Shown here piece by piece: positions 52,936 through 64,000 of a stretch of DNA of 64,000 bases (its first letter is position 1; each line of letters opens with the position of its first letter). The notes beneath the pieces were generated by a model. That model was not told where the DNA came from and searched no databases. It worked only from the letters and a program-made list of their open reading frames with translations. A program made the position numbers and the translations under genes. This DNA is from Halichoerus grypus (Eukaryota; Chordata; Mammalia; Carnivora; Phocidae), in assembly GCF_964656455.1 (NCBI RefSeq), contig NC_135726.1:27105168-27169167 (forward strand), in the 5' to 3' direction.

Positions 52936-54430
52936 TATAACGGACAGAAACAGCAGAGTCTGGCTCTCAGGGACTTGCTCTCCCTTCAGGCACCGAAATC
53001 CTTTCCCATAGTGTATAGAAGATTCTGCCGTGTTGACAGACCGTAAACACACTGAGATTAAGGAGAAACTAATAAGCACATTTTAACGCTTGTGTAGTTT
53101 GCTAAGGTTTAGACGGAGCGCTCCAGAACAGGACAAGCTGGGTGGCACCGTACGTGTCACCTAGAGCCACGAGTTTCTATTTTCCCAGCTTGGCATATGT
53201 GATGGTTTCACCTGCCTGGCACTTTCTCCTGGGCCCCCCACTTCCAGTTAACGCCACTGACGGGTTCACTAGAACCTTACCCCTCTCTCTCCCAATCATG
53301 AAAACACACCAGAAAGCAAGTGAGTGAAAGTCATATTGTAGGGCTGACCTTCATTCAGTCTGTAGTAACTGAAAAGAAAAGGCAAGCTTTGAAATGTAAG
53401 CCATTGGTTATAAAGCAGTTGTAATCCGTGAGTGTTATTATACCGTGGTGAAAAAACTGTGGTCTCCAAAATAGTATGCATGTACACTGGCCCAGTACCG
53501 TGTGGGCGTGGGAAGACACCATTAGAACACTAGTTCTAGGTGCTGCTTTCTCATCTCAGCTGGGAAAAAGATGTGTTTTGTAAAAATACTGAAGATTAGT
53601 GCATGTGAAAAATTTCTAGACAGATATCCATATAATGGGTATAAATGCTAAAACATTTTTTACTGACTGGGGTGCGAAATTAAACAAATTTTAAAACCAT
53701 CAACCTAAAAGAAGGTGAACTTCATTCTCTCATTTAAGGTCAACTTTAGAATAGAGTCAATACTCAAAGTGTTACGAGATTAACGAAGATAAAAGCCCAA
53801 TGCTTTTGCTCTTGATTAATAAAACCCCCAATAAAAGCTATGGTAACAGCTAGTAATACGTGTAAAAAAGAGAGAGGAAACGAGAAGACAAGAATGGAAT
53901 GAGAATAGCGTCTTTCAGCTAAAGATGCAGTGACCCCGATGCCCACTTGGCACACCCACATGGACACGTGGTACTTCTCATGTAACCCCCACGATGGTCC
54001 AGGGGAAAAGAATGTAACAGAGTGCACAGCCTCTTGGCATTTTGATGGGGCCTTTGGACTTTGTCCTTTTAAAGAAAAAAAGGCAACAAATTTTATAGTC
54101 GATCCTAGAGTGTTTAGGAAAAGGAAAGACGCATGAGGCCAGAATCCCAACTCCAGGATGGAAAGGCAGTAGCCCCAGGAGCCACTACACAGGGCACAAG
54201 CAGCCCTCTCCTCTACCATCCAGAAGTCTCCCGAGGCGGGGGCCGTGTGGTTTGGGCCAGGCCCGCGTTTACCAAGGCAGGAACACCGTCATCTAAGTCT
54301 ACACTGTCCTAGGAGAGTCAGTGAAACAAAGCCATAAGCAGCGGGAGGAAGTATCATGAGCCCAGGAAGAAGAGGCTAGAAGTTTCTGCAATGTTCTAAA
54401 CCAGTGCGATTAGGAAGGGCAGAATCGGCC
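52936..54430. other. Interval between gene ends, no gene recognised
   Basis: No coding exon recognised. On plus, AATAAA occurs at 53818-53823 and 53830-53835. The 151-codon minus-strand open frame at 53764-54219 has no features of a real protein that I can see. It may partly hold the OGFOD1 3' UTR. Confidence 0.4.
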
Positions 54431-54842
54431 TTGAGTATTAAAAAAAACACTGGAAACATGGATAAACCTTGAAGACTTTATGCTCGGTGAAATAAGCCAG
54501 TTGCAGAAGGACGAATATTGTATTGTTCCACTTCTATGAACACAGAGACAGAAAGAAAGTGGAATGGGGGCTGCCAGGGGCTGGGGGAGAGGGGCTACGC
54601 TTTCACGGGGACAGAGCTTCAGTCCGGGAAGATGGAAAGGTTCTGGAGGTGGATGGTGATGACGGGTGCACAACCATGTGAATGTACTGAATGTCACTGA
54701 AGTGTACATTTAAAAATGGTTAAAATGGTACACTTGATGTTGTGTATATTTTACCACACAGAAAAACTTTTAAAAAATCACTAAGGAAGATCATATGGAA
54801 AATGAAAAACTCAATGTTAAAATAAAAAAAAAAAAAAAAAAG
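54430..54842 (+). repeat. Old L1 3' end
   Basis: GGTGAAATAAGCCAGTTGCA, GTGGAATGGGGGCTGCCAGG, ATGTCACTGAAGTGTACATT, AAATGGTACACTTGATGTTG, ending in an A-run at 54822-54841. Confidence 0.75.
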
Positions 54843-55025
54843 ACAAGCCTTTTTTTTTAATCAAGAGAGAAGTACCTGGCTCCAAGCTCAAAGTCTAGAT
54901 TGAGGACAGTGATGATGAGTCCTACCACACACAGATTTTAAGGACACCGTCACACAGGTCACCTTGTGGCTCCTGCATGCTTCCCAGTCCCGAGGGTCTC
55001 TTTCCTTCAGCTTTGCCCAGCCCTG

Positions 55026-64000
<8,975 letters not shown>

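Noticed and set aside
53764..54219. 151-codon minus-strand frame between BBS2 and OGFOD1
   Set aside because: No recognisable domain and no exon structure; long frames of this size arise by chance in 64 kb.

Overview
The window is nuclear DNA from a placental carnivore. It is packed with tRNA-Lys-derived Can-SINEs (SINEC): about 35 copies, whose heads read GCGCCTGGGTGGCTCAG on either strand, most with clear target-site duplications (TSDs). The subfamily has a body ending in CTCCCTCTCCCACTCCCCCTG and CTTGTGTTCCCTCTCTCGCTG, followed by an AAATAAATAAATAAAATC-type tail. I recall this type from arctoid carnivores (bears, seals, mustelids) rather than dogs or cats. The lineage call is inference; the order-level call is firm.

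Two real protein-coding genes are present and converge tail to tail, as their orthologues do on human 16q. BBS2 (plus strand, ATG 17689 to stop 48618) is complete: all 17 coding exons join without a frameshift into a 721-residue protein, the same length as human BBS2. Its CpG-island promoter and exon 1 lie at about 17.4-17.96 kb. OGFOD1 (minus strand) enters from the right edge. Its last nine coding exons (64000 down to the stop at 55026) encode about 373 residues, including the distal iron-binding His and the 2-oxoglutarate-binding Arg. Its 5' exons, with the HxD half of the iron site, lie beyond the window.

Layout: 1-17.4 kb is intergenic (on the metallothionein side in human), with no gene I can support. 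It holds SINEC, MIR, L2 and old L1 debris, plus a multi-copy old repeat family I could not name. 17.4-49.0 kb is BBS2, whose introns are filled by the same repeat classes and one young 5'-truncated L1 in intron 15. 49.0-55.0 kb is the BBS2/OGFOD1 interval, with two exon-like segments that could be alternative 3' exons of BBS2. 55.0-64.0 kb is OGFOD1.

BBS2 is a structural BBSome subunit (ciliary membrane traffic) and OGFOD1 is a ribosomal-protein prolyl hydroxylase. They are neighbours, with no functional link I know of. I found no wholly new system. The observations most worth checking are a GC-AG intron in BBS2, a perfect RFX X-box in its first intron, a candidate alternative C-terminal exon at 52.8 kb, a stopless 87-nt intron, and two loci where two SINEs integrated in succession at the same target.
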